DNA from: GCA-2748575 sp965222725
GTDB lineage: Bacteria; Pseudomonadota; Gammaproteobacteria; Pseudomonadales; Ketobacteraceae
Direction: 5' to 3'
NCBI GenBank assembly: GCA_965222725.1
Contig: OZ244969.1
Location: 1,612,001-1,676,000, forward strand
Length of the DNA stretch: 64,000 nucleotides
Below, piece after piece: positions 17,716 through 25,008 of this stretch (the first letter of the stretch is position 1; each line of letters opens with the position of its first letter). The notes under the pieces are model-generated. The model ran no database searches and was not told the DNA's origin. It saw only the letters and a list, made by a program, of their open reading frames with translations. The position numbers were made by a program, and so were the translations under genes.

Positions 17716-18381
17716 TCAGTAGTACCACCGCGTTCCCGTACGAAATATCTCAAACTCGCTGTGAATGGCCGATTTAATCTGGTCGTAATAGGTTGTTTCA
17801 CCCGTATCCCATTTGCGGTAAATGGCCCAGTTGCAATAGTCCGCTGCCTGCAAGCCATAATGGGCTCGTGATGCCTGGTGCAGCACCCGATACCTCATGT
17901 CCTCAGGCAGCATGCGTTTCAAGGCATGCTTGATGCCTTTTTCAACGGCTTTGCGTTTTTTCTGATGCGGTATGCGATCCGTAATCACAATAATCTCGTC
18001 GTAGCCGTTCAGCTTATCGAATACATGACGTAACAGGTAACCCAGCATTTTGGGGTAAAACTTTTCGTCGGCACGTAAGGCCGGACCGGTTTTGGCTTTC
18101 TCCACGATTAAACTGTCTATGCGAAAATCATCGACATGCGCATTCAAAATGCTGAAAAGGCGGTCTCGCAGGAAACGGTTGTCGTCAGCACAATGAAAGT
18201 ATTCCTGATCCCTGCCGAATTCCAATACCTCGTGGCGGTAATCGTCCCATGGATCCCGGATGGCAAACGGCCTGCACATGGCCATGCTGGTAAGCGTAAA
18301 GTAGCGAGTACCTGTGGGCGAAAAATCAAAGTTTCCGCCCTCATCCAGAAAGATATACAGGTACTGCTTACCAGCAACCAT
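17716..18381 (-). CDS. DUF3800 protein (RNase H-like fold)
   Basis: A 221-residue DUF3800 protein: LYIFLDEGGNFDFS at the N-terminus supplies the first acidic residue of the family, IIVITDRIPHQKKRKAVEKG the middle segment, and GLQAADYCNWAIYRKW the conserved LQ-AD near the C-terminus. DUF3800 is thought to have an RNase H-type fold and occurs often in defence and mobile loci, but its activity is not established. It starts 2 bp after the hsdS stop and is part of the hsdM-hsdS operon. Confidence 0.8.
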   Translation of the reverse strand: MVAGKQYLYIFLDEGGNFDFSPTGTRYFTLTSMAMCRPFAIRDPWDDYRHEVLEFGRDQEYFHCADDNRFLRDRLFSILNAHVDDFRIDSLIVEKAKTGPALRADEKFYPKMLGYLLRHVFDKLNGYDEIIVITDRIPHQKKRKAVEKGIKHALKRMLPEDMRYRVLHQASRAHYGLQAADYCNWAIYRKWDTGETTYYDQIKSAIHSEFEIFRTGTRWYY

Positions 18382-18383
18382 GT

Positions 18384-19631
18384 CTAAGCCGTCTCCTCAA
18401 CTTTGACTCGGCGCATGCCGGTTAACAGCTGTTGCATTAGTGCTTTCTTTTCTTCTTTTAAATGCTCGATTGTACTTTGGAGGTTTCTTATGGTCTCGGA
18501 TGAAGCATGCAGCACGTCAGCAATCTTCTCTTGCTCCTCCAAGCAAGGGACTGGAACCTTGGTTGCCATGAATTCCGCCGGCTTAATATTAAGCAGCCCG
18601 TTGTTGCGTACTCCCGTATTCACTAATCGTCCAAGTTGTGGCTTGAGGTAGTCCGCCTCAAACAAGTACTTGAAATATCGGTGGCTTAAACCTGGTTTTA
18701 ATTTGAAGCAAACGTACACATGTGGAACCAGTCCAGTCTCAAAGTCTTTGAGATCGAAAATGCATCCAAATTCGTATGTCTTCGAATTTCCCTTGTTGTA
18801 AGCGAATTCTCCTTTCTTGAGTAAGATATAGTTTTCCACGCTTTTTCCAGCCATGTAGCGGCTGTATCGTTCATCTTGGCGTACGAACCCGCTGAGAGAA
18901 GAAATGGTTAAGATTGGATGGTCGTTTCCATCTGTCTTGCGTTGAATTCGATTTGAAATGTCGTTGATCTGCTGAAATTTCCACTCCCCTCTAAACCTAA
19001 CCCCATTCTCATCCAGCAAGCGCTTTTTGCCGGTGAGCAGTTGTTGCATCAGGGCTTTTTTCTGCTGCTGGCTGTTGGTGAGTAGTTGTTCGGTGGTGGT
19101 GATGGCTTTGTCCCAGGTGGAGAGGATTTTGGCGATTTTCTTTTGTTCCTGTACCGGCGGAACGAGTAGAGGCATTTTCTCAAGGGATGCTTTGTTTAGC
19201 TTATAGCGTCCCGCTCCCTGGCGGCTAAGAAAACTAAATATGTCTCTATGCATAAAGTAATAGTAAAACCACTCTCTGGTTGCTTTACTGGTGCCCTCGA
19301 TAATATGAGCATGGTTGTTGACTGTGCACTTACCATCGACCAGTTGTGTCATTGATTGATCTTTATACTTCAAGAAATGATCACCATCCTCACCGATTAG
19401 TGCATAATGACCGTCTTGTTCAAATGTCCCTATAAATCCCTGAATTTTTGTAGGCCCATAATAAGGATAAGTGCCAGGGTTTTTCTCGCGTTCATCTTCA
19501 CTTATGGGTTTACGTAAATTGTTTCTTATTTTGAATGTTCTGCTTATATTGCTGAAAGACCAGCCCGTAGGTACTTCTTTGACGCGAGCTTGCATTAGTT
19601 CGAGATCAGAGTAGATCTTATCAGGCGCCAT
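18384..19631 (-). CDS. hsdS: Type I restriction-modification, S (specificity) subunit
   Basis: A 415-residue HsdS with the usual two-fold layout: target recognition domain 1 (~15-150), a central helical spacer with KIAKILSTWDKAITTTEQL and KKALMQQLLTGKKRL, target recognition domain 2 (~215-355), and a second helical region with KIADVLHASSETI and KKALMQQLLTGMRR. The repeated KKALMQQLLTG marks the two conserved regions that set the distance between half-sites. It picks the DNA sequence for methylation by HsdM and cutting by HsdR. It overlaps hsdM by 11 bp. Confidence 0.93.
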   Translation of the reverse strand: MAPDKIYSDLELMQARVKEVPTGWSFSNISRTFKIRNNLRKPISEDEREKNPGTYPYYGPTKIQGFIGTFEQDGHYALIGEDGDHFLKYKDQSMTQLVDGKCTVNNHAHIIEGTSKATREWFYYYFMHRDIFSFLSRQGAGRYKLNKASLEKMPLLVPPVQEQKKIAKILSTWDKAITTTEQLLTNSQQQKKALMQQLLTGKKRLLDENGVRFRGEWKFQQINDISNRIQRKTDGNDHPILTISSLSGFVRQDERYSRYMAGKSVENYILLKKGEFAYNKGNSKTYEFGCIFDLKDFETGLVPHVYVCFKLKPGLSHRYFKYLFEADYLKPQLGRLVNTGVRNNGLLNIKPAEFMATKVPVPCLEEQEKIADVLHASSETIRNLQSTIEHLKEEKKALMQQLLTGMRRVKVEETA

Positions 19632-21159
19632 AACCTAGCTCCTCTAGATACTTGCCCATTTCGTTTTCGAGGTTAGACAGTTGAGCCTTAAGCTGCTCTC
19701 GTTCAGCTCTCACTGCCATCAGGTCTATTTCTTCCTCCTCTTCAAACGTATCCACATATCGCGGAATATTAAGGTTGTAATCGTTCTCGCGGATTTCATC
19801 GAGGGTGGCGACGTAGGCGTATTTATCGACGTTTTCGCAGGCGCGGAAGGTGTCTACGATCTTGCTGATGTTTTCCTGGGTCAGCAGGTTCTGGTTTTTG
19901 CCGGCTTTGAATTCCCGGGAGGCATCGATAAACAGCACTTCTTCTTTGGTTTTGGCGGCTTTAAAGATCAGGATGGCGGCGGGGATGCCGGTGCCGTAAA
20001 AGAGTTTTTCCGGCAGGCCGATCACGGCATCCAGCAGGTTTTCTTCAATCAGTTGTTTACGGATTTTGCCTTCGCTGGAGCCGCGGAACAGTACGCCGTG
20101 GGGTACCACCACGCCCATGCGTCCGGTTTTCGGGTTCAGGGTTTCGATCATGTGTTGGATAAAGGCGTAGTCGCCTTTGGTTTTGGGGGGAATGCCGCGG
20201 CGGAAGCGGCTGTATTTGTCGTTCTCGGCTTCGTCGTGGCCCCATTTGTCCAGTGAAAAGGGCGGGTTGGCGGTAACGATGTCGAACAGCATCAGGTTGC
20301 CGTTAGCGTCCAGCAGTTTGGGGTTGCGGATGGTGTCGCCCCATTCGATTTTGTGGTTGTCCTCGCCGTGCAGGAACATGTTCATTTTGGCCAGGGACCA
20401 GGTGGAGCCGATGGCTTCCTGGCCGTACAGGGCATATTGTTTGCTGCCGTGATTGGCCACTACTTTGCGGCCACATTTCATTAACAGGGAGCCGGAGCCG
20501 CAGGCGGGGTCGCAGATGGTGTCGCCCGGTTGTGGGTCCAGCAGTTCGGCGATCAGGTCGCTCACTTCGGGCGGGGTGTAGAATTCACCGGCTTTTTGCC
20601 CGCCGCTGGCGGCGAACAGTTTGATCATGTATTCGTAGGCGTTGCCGATTACGTCCAGGGTGCCGACGCGGGAGGGTTTCAGGTTCAGTTCCGGTTTGGC
20701 AAAGTCTTCCAGCAGGTGGCGCAGGATGATGTTTTTCTGTTTTTCTTCGCCCAGTTTGTCGGTGTTAAAGGATATGTCCTGGAATACGCTTTTTCCGGCG
20801 TCTTTCAGTTTGGTGCCGTTGGCTTCTTCAATGGCGTGGAGTGCCTGGTCGATCCGCTCGCCGTTGCCGGGTTCGTGGCGGCGTTCCCACAGGGCGTAAA
20901 AGCTGGCGTCTTTGGGGAGCACAAAGCGCTCGTTTTTCATCATTTCATCGATGAGTTCGGGCTCGTCGCCGTATTCGTTCTGGTAGGCGTTGTAGTGGTC
21001 CTGCCATACGTCGGAGATGTATTTCAGGAACAGCATGGTAAGAATGAAATCTTTATAGGTGTCGGCGCTGATGGTGCCGCGAAAGGTGTCGCAGGCGGCC
21101 CACAGGGCTTTGTTGATGGCGTCCTGGTTAATGGTGTCGTTGGTTACTGCGTCGTTCAT
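19621..21159 (-). CDS. hsdM: Type I restriction-modification, M (N6-adenine methyltransferase) subunit
   Basis: A 512-residue HsdM. Residues 1-~150 form the helical N-terminal domain; the methyltransferase core has the SAM-binding motif DPACGSGSL (217-225) and the catalytic NPPF (298-301), preceded by GQKAGEFYTPPEVS, all standard. It methylates adenine in the site chosen by HsdS. Its start overlaps the stop of the upstream half-length S gene by 4 bp, so both are co-translated. Codon use here (many GCC/GTG, few rare codons) looks more GC-rich than the hsdS recognition domains, as is usual for exchanged S genes. Confidence 0.95.
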   Translation of the reverse strand: MNDAVTNDTINQDAINKALWAACDTFRGTISADTYKDFILTMLFLKYISDVWQDHYNAYQNEYGDEPELIDEMMKNERFVLPKDASFYALWERRHEPGNGERIDQALHAIEEANGTKLKDAGKSVFQDISFNTDKLGEEKQKNIILRHLLEDFAKPELNLKPSRVGTLDVIGNAYEYMIKLFAASGGQKAGEFYTPPEVSDLIAELLDPQPGDTICDPACGSGSLLMKCGRKVVANHGSKQYALYGQEAIGSTWSLAKMNMFLHGEDNHKIEWGDTIRNPKLLDANGNLMLFDIVTANPPFSLDKWGHDEAENDKYSRFRRGIPPKTKGDYAFIQHMIETLNPKTGRMGVVVPHGVLFRGSSEGKIRKQLIEENLLDAVIGLPEKLFYGTGIPAAILIFKAAKTKEEVLFIDASREFKAGKNQNLLTQENISKIVDTFRACENVDKYAYVATLDEIRENDYNLNIPRYVDTFEEEEEIDLMAVRAEREQLKAQLSNLENEMGKYLEELGYGA

Positions 21160-21746
21160 TCCGGTGCTTCCCCGTTTAATAATTGGCTGAACATGCCGTT
21201 GAGCATGGTTTCGGTGTTGTGTTGGAGTTGTTGCAGGGTTGCCAGTTCTTTCTGGCCCAGTGCGTCTATCTCCAGAATCTTTTGTTGTACGGCAATCGGT
21301 GGCAGGGTGATTTCCAGCAATTGCAGGTCTCCTTTTTTAAGGGATGGTATGTTGGTGCCGGTGCGGGCTTCTATCAGTTGGCGTTTGATGACGTTGTAAT
21401 TGAGCAGCCAGCACAGGTAGTCCGGTAACAGGTCAGTAGAGGTGCACGTTACCACCATGAGTTGGTTGGTGGGAATGACCTGGTCCGGGGCTTTGTAGAT
21501 GGCGGCGCGGTTGTTGGCGCCGCGGGCGACGATAACGATGTCGTTGGGCTTTAGTGTTTGCGGTGGTTTGTTGGGTGACCAGTGGATTTCCGGCAAGGTG
21601 GAGCATTCGTTGAGTACGCTGGTTTTGATGTCGGCGATTTGCAGCATGCGCAGGCTGGAGCCCGGCTCTTCCTTGATGGCCTCGCGGAAGGTGAAGCCGG
21701 TGCGGATGTCGGCCAGGTTGGTCAGGGCTGTGGTTGGGTAGGTCAT
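21156..21746 (-). CDS. Half-length HsdS-like protein with a single recognition domain
   Basis: A 196-residue protein that matches one half of an S subunit: a target-recognition domain (TALTNLADIRTGFTFREAIK, PNDIVIVARGANNRAAIYKA, PDYLCWLLNYNVIKRQLIEA) and one conserved helical tail (ITLPPIAVQQKILEIDALGQ). It is complete, with its own start, and is the first gene of the operon, 4 bp overlapping hsdM. Half S subunits can dimerise to make a symmetric specificity unit, so this locus could form two methyltransferases with different targets. It could also be a remnant of a longer hsdS. Confidence 0.8.
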   Translation of the reverse strand: MTYPTTALTNLADIRTGFTFREAIKEEPGSSLRMLQIADIKTSVLNECSTLPEIHWSPNKPPQTLKPNDIVIVARGANNRAAIYKAPDQVIPTNQLMVVTCTSTDLLPDYLCWLLNYNVIKRQLIEARTGTNIPSLKKGDLQLLEITLPPIAVQQKILEIDALGQKELATLQQLQHNTETMLNGMFSQLLNGEAPE

Positions 21747-22068
21747 GGTTTGTGTGCCTGATTGGGTGGGTGCCGTCCGTGGGGCGCCAAGATCTTGCGA
21801 CTCTTATTTAGCTAAAAGCTACGCTCGAAAGCCGCTATAGCATTATTCTGGCCATTCTGCGGGTGTGTTTTGAAGTTGTCAATAGGTTTTTATGCAGTAG
21901 CTCTGCTACTGTTTTGTATGGTTTCCGCGTTAAGTGTCATTTTGTTCTTTAAATTTATGGGTTTAGCGTGAACCGTTTCTTTTATTTTGAGTGTTTCGTT
22001 TATTTCGTTTGTGCTAAGATTTGGAGGTGTTCTAACGCCAGGTTTAGATTCCCCGCTTGAGGTTGATT
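21747..22068. other. Divergent spacer between hsd operon and toxin-antitoxin pair
   Basis: 322 bp that must hold the hsd promoter (minus) and the vapB-like promoter (plus). It is AT-rich on the right. The clear structure is the hairpin CAGTAGC-TCT-GCTACTG (21895-21911) followed by TTTT on the plus strand, which looks like a small intrinsic terminator although no plus-strand gene ends here. No sure promoter could be picked. Confidence 0.5.
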
Positions 22069-22521
22069 ATGAGTACCCAAAAAAATGTGCATTTGCCGAC
22101 ACCTGATGAGGTGGCGCAAGCCAAAGAGTCGAGCCGTACCCTGTCTAAATACGCAGACGTGGATAGGGTTCAGATGTCTCTGCGTGGCAGTAATGGTGAG
22201 TGTGATGATCTGGTTTTGCCGGGCCACGTTTTGCAGCTGCTGCTGGATGTGCTTTCGGAGATCTCTAAGGGTAATGCTATTAATCTTATTCCTGTGCACC
22301 AGGAAGTAAGTACTCAGCAGGCAGCGGAAATTCTTAATGTGAGTCGCCCGTATCTGGTGGGGTTATTGGAAGCCGGTGACATTCCCTTCCGTAAAGTCGG
22401 TGCGCATCGTCGGGTGCTTTTGACTGATTTGCTGGAGTATAAGGAAAGGGAAGATCAGAAACGTGTGGCAGCATTGGATGAGCTGGCTGCGCTATCCCAG
22501 GAAGAGGATATGGGTTACTAA
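22069..22521 (+). CDS. Antitoxin with excisionase-type (MerR-like) helix-turn-helix
   Basis: A 150-residue protein. The ATG at 22069 is preceded by TTGAGG. Residues ~80-125 form an excisionase-type winged helix (VSTQQAAEILNVSRPYLVGL, then GDIPFRKVGAHRRVLLTDLLEYKE). This class pairs with PIN toxins, where it binds both toxin and promoter. The stop lies 6 bp before the toxin start, the normal antitoxin-first order. It probably represses the pair by autoregulation. Confidence 0.85.
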   Translation: MSTQKNVHLPTPDEVAQAKESSRTLSKYADVDRVQMSLRGSNGECDDLVLPGHVLQLLLDVLSEISKGNAINLIPVHQEVSTQQAAEILNVSRPYLVGLLEAGDIPFRKVGAHRRVLLTDLLEYKEREDQKRVAALDELAALSQEEDMGY

Positions 22522-22527
22522 ATTTCA

Positions 22528-23097
22528 ATGGCTAAATTTTCAGTTGTTCTTGATGCCTGTGTGTTGTACCCCGCGCCGTTGCGGGATCTGTTGATGCGTC
22601 TGGCGTTGACGGATTTGTTTAAGGCATATTGGACTGATCATATTCATGAGGAATGGATCAATGCTGTTCTTAAGCAGGGGGAGCATCGGTCAAGAGAAAA
22701 GCTGGAGCGCGCTCGTGATTTAATGGACGCGCATGTGCGTGATGCCAAGGTGACGGGTTATAAGGGCCTTATTGAAACCCTTGAATTACCGGACCCGGAT
22801 GATCGTCACGTATTGGCTGAGGCCATTCGCTGTAATGCTGATGCGATTGTTACGTTTAATCAAAAGGATTTTCCGGAAGATATATTGAGGCAGTACGCGA
22901 TTGATATCATTCATCCTGACGATTTTATTTTTTACCAGCTTGATATGAATGCGCCTGTGTGTTGTGAGGCGGTCAGGTCGCAAAGATTGGCTTTAAAAAA
23001 GCCCAAGGTGGAGGTGGATGAGTTTTTGGCAACATTGCAAAAGCAGCAGCTGCCTCAGACTGTTTCTAAGCTGCGTGAGTTTATTGAGTTTTTGTAA
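22528..23097 (+). CDS. PIN-domain toxin (VapC-like ribonuclease)
   Basis: A 189-residue PIN-domain protein: D9 in FSVVLDACVLYP, the acidic pair near E41/E42 (HIHEEWINAVL), D90/D91 in LPDPDDRHVLAEAI and D113 in ADAIVTFNQKDFP form the usual metal-binding set. Such toxins cut RNA, often tRNA or rRNA, with Mg2+. It is longer than classical VapC (~130 aa) through a ~55-residue C-terminal extension. Partner of the excisionase-type antitoxin just upstream. Ends before the terminator at 23119. Confidence 0.87.
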   Translation: MAKFSVVLDACVLYPAPLRDLLMRLALTDLFKAYWTDHIHEEWINAVLKQGEHRSREKLERARDLMDAHVRDAKVTGYKGLIETLELPDPDDRHVLAEAIRCNADAIVTFNQKDFPEDILRQYAIDIIHPDDFIFYQLDMNAPVCCEAVRSQRLALKKPKVEVDEFLATLQKQQLPQTVSKLREFIEFL

Positions 23098-23118
23098 GTG
23101 TTTGGCTCGTGGCCATAA

Positions 23119-23152
23119 AAAAACGCAGATGCCTGACGACATCTGCGTTTTT
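23119..23152. terminator. Intrinsic terminator after the toxin gene
   Basis: ACGCAGATG (23123-23131) pairs with CATCTGCGT (23140-23148), extended by an A-run on the left and a T-run (23149-23152) on the right, so it works in both directions. It closely resembles the hairpin at 23229-23259. Confidence 0.85.
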
Positions 23153-23159
23153 CATAATC

Positions 23160-23179
23160 ATGGTGCCCGGAGGCGGAAT
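23160..23179 (-). repeat. Duplicated 3' end of tRNA-Phe (att-like remnant)
   Basis: TGGTGCCCGGAGGCGGAATC is an exact 20-bp copy of the 3' end of the tRNA-Phe gene (23267-23286), 107 bp further along and in the same orientation. Each copy is followed (minus strand) by a similar terminator hairpin. The sequence beyond the copy no longer forms a T-arm, so it is not a working tRNA. Such copies arise when elements integrate at the tRNA 3' end, or by local duplication. Confidence 0.8.
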
Positions 23180-23228
23180 CAACTCGCACGGCCAGTGCAC
23201 CGACGAGGTGGTTCAACAGACCAATAAA

Positions 23229-23259
23229 AAAGCGCAGACATCGATGACATCTGCGCTTT
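23229..23259. terminator. Intrinsic terminator of tRNA-Phe
   Basis: AAAGCGCAGA (23229-23238) pairs with TCTGCGCTTT (23250-23259). On the minus strand it follows tRNA-Phe and ends in a T-run. Its stem shares the core GCAGA/TCTGC with the hairpin at 23119-23152, part of the duplication. Confidence 0.8.
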
Positions 23260-23266
23260 CAAATAA

Positions 23267-23342
23267 TGGTGCCCGGAGGCGGAATCGAACCACCGACACG
23301 GGGATTTTCAATCCCCTGCTCTACCGACTGAGCTATCCGGGC
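23267..23342 (-). tRNA. tRNA-Phe (anticodon GAA)
   Basis: A 76-nt cloverleaf on the minus strand with encoded CCA: 5' GCCCGGA pairs with TCCGGGC of the acceptor stem; D-arm TAGCTCAGTCGGTAGAGCA; anticodon stem GGGGATTGAAAATCCCC with anticodon GAA (23309-23307); T-arm GGTGGTTCGATTCCGCC. All stems pair fully. It marks the right end of the defence island, and its 3' end is duplicated at 23160-23179. Confidence 0.98.
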
Positions 23343-23398
23343 GAGGCGCGCTATTAAACCGTTGATCGACCTTGATGTCAAGGCCGACTCAAAACTTC

Positions 23399-23683
23399 TT
23401 ACGAATCAGCACCTTTCTCTGGTGGCACGTACCCTTCGGGCTTTTCATAGTCATCCCCGTCCATGAATTTCTCCATTTCCGCTTCCAGGTAGGTCTGGGT
23501 GCCGGGGTCCAGCACGTTCAGGTGCTTTTCGTTGATCATCATGGTCTGGTGCTTCAGCCATTCCATCCAGGCTTTTTTGGAAATGGTTTCCTGAATCTTC
23601 TGGCCCTTGGGGCCGGGGAAGGGCGGTGCTGCCAGGGCTTCCAGCTCGGTTTTGTATTTGCGGCAGAGTACCGTGTTAGCCAT
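23399..23683 (-). CDS. yggX: Probable Fe(2+)-trafficking protein YggX
   Basis: A 94-residue protein, the usual size. The ATG at 23683 is chosen because MANTVLCRKYKTELEAL is the conserved YggX N-terminus with its Cys7. The family marks continue with KGQKIQETISKKAWMEWLKH and TMMINEKHLNVLDP. YggX helps protect or load Fe-S proteins under oxidative stress. It overlaps the mutY stop by 8 bp; the mutY-yggX pair is conserved in gammaproteobacteria, and MutY itself carries an Fe-S cluster. Confidence 0.95.
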   Translation of the reverse strand: MANTVLCRKYKTELEALAAPPFPGPKGQKIQETISKKAWMEWLKHQTMMINEKHLNVLDPGTQTYLEAEMEKFMDGDDYEKPEGYVPPEKGADS

Positions 23684-24752
23684 GCTTGGCTCCTTTTTGC
23701 TGATTGAACTGCTCAAGTAATTTCTTCACCGGTGCCGCCAGGCCAAAGTCGGCGGATTCCCGGGGGTTATACCAGATCTGCCGGTCGCTCTCCAACACCT
23801 GCTGCGGTTGTTGCTTCAGGCGCACATGGACCGGCGTGATCAGCAGGTGGTAGTGGGAAAAGGTGTGCTTCAGGGTGTCCCAGGTGGCCAGGGAGTCCAC
23901 CTCAAACAGGTGATTTGTGGCCAGTTCCGAGGTGTCCGGCACCTCAGGCTGCTCGATAAAACTCCATAACCCGCCCCATATTCCGGACGGGGGGCGTTTT
24001 TCCATCAGCAGCTCGCCGCCGGGGCTTTCGATCAGCAGCATACAGGTGGTTTTGGTAGGGATCTGCTTTTTTGGTTTGCGGCCGGGGTATTCCAGGGCGT
24101 CGCCTTCCGCCAGCCCTTCGCAGGTGCGGTTAAGCGGGCAGGCCTGGCAGTCGGGGCGGCTGCGGGTGCATACGGTGGCCCCCAGGTCCATCATGGCCTG
24201 GGTGTAGTCGGCCACTCTGTTCTGGGGTGTGTAGTGTTCGGCGGCGGACCAGAGCTTGCTCAAGGTGGCGGCCTGCCCGGGCCAGCCGCCAATGCGGTGG
24301 TATCTGGCCAGCACTCGTTTGACGTTGCCATCCAGTATGGGGGCACGAATACCCATGCTGATGGCGGCTATGGCGCCGGCTGTTGATTGACCAATCCCCG
24401 GTAATTCAGTGAGCTTTTCCACAGATCGCGGGAATTCTCCTTGATTGTTTTTCCAGATCTGTTTTGCTGCCTTATGAAGGTTCCGGGCGCGGGCGTAATA
24501 CCCCAGCCCGGTCCAGTGCTGCAGCACGGTGTCTTCGTCTGCCTCTGCCAGGGCCCGGACAGTAGGGAAACTGCCCATAAAGCGCTCAAAATAGGGGATC
24601 ACGGTGCTCACCTGGGTTTGCTGCAGCATGATTTCGGACACCCATACCCGGTAAGGATTGATGTTTTTCTGCCAGGGCAGGTCTTTGCGGCCGTGCTGGT
24701 CGAACCACGCAAGAACCGCTGTCTGAAAAGGTTGTTCTGCCGGCCAGGTCAT
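23676..24752 (-). CDS. mutY: A/G-specific adenine glycosylase
   Basis: A 358-residue MutY, normal length. VSEIMLQQTQVSTVIPYFER is the conserved catalytic N-part, LPGIGQSTAGAI the helix-hairpin-helix, ILDGNVKRVLAR holds the catalytic Asp region, and CTRSRPDCQACPLNRTC carries the four Cys (C-x6-C-x2-C-x5-C) of the [4Fe-4S] cluster. The C-terminal ~120 residues (LLIESPGGELLMEKRPPSG) are the NUDIX-like domain that reads 8-oxoguanine. It removes adenine paired with 8-oxoG. First gene of the pair with yggX. Confidence 0.97.
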   Translation of the reverse strand: MTWPAEQPFQTAVLAWFDQHGRKDLPWQKNINPYRVWVSEIMLQQTQVSTVIPYFERFMGSFPTVRALAEADEDTVLQHWTGLGYYARARNLHKAAKQIWKNNQGEFPRSVEKLTELPGIGQSTAGAIAAISMGIRAPILDGNVKRVLARYHRIGGWPGQAATLSKLWSAAEHYTPQNRVADYTQAMMDLGATVCTRSRPDCQACPLNRTCEGLAEGDALEYPGRKPKKQIPTKTTCMLLIESPGGELLMEKRPPSGIWGGLWSFIEQPEVPDTSELATNHLFEVDSLATWDTLKHTFSHYHLLITPVHVRLKQQPQQVLESDRQIWYNPRESADFGLAAPVKKLLEQFNQQKGAKHG

Positions 24753-25008
24753 GGGGCTGTTTGTCCACCGTCGGGTTAGGAAATTGGTATAAGTTTCAGT
24801 AACATTGGGGCGCTGGGCCTGTGTTGATAGTGTAACCTGTCGGGATCGTGCCGGAAAACCAGCAAAAATTGGGGTAATTGGTACGGACTAGCCAGTATCT
24901 GGCGAATTGTTGGCTATACTCATTGTATAGCGGGTGGCTTGCAGGGCTGTGTGCCTGTTTTGGCGATCAGCGCCTGTGTATTTGCAGTCAGGATTTGTTG
25001 AGCAGCGG

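Noticed and set aside
20530..21399. 289-codon plus-strand frame opposite hsdM
   Set aside because: Val/Phe/Gly-rich shadow of the methyltransferase gene, no start signal.
23109..23357. Open frame of 82 codons over the tRNA region
   Set aside because: It reads through two terminators and the tRNA-Phe gene on the opposite strand; no ribosome site and no protein likeness.
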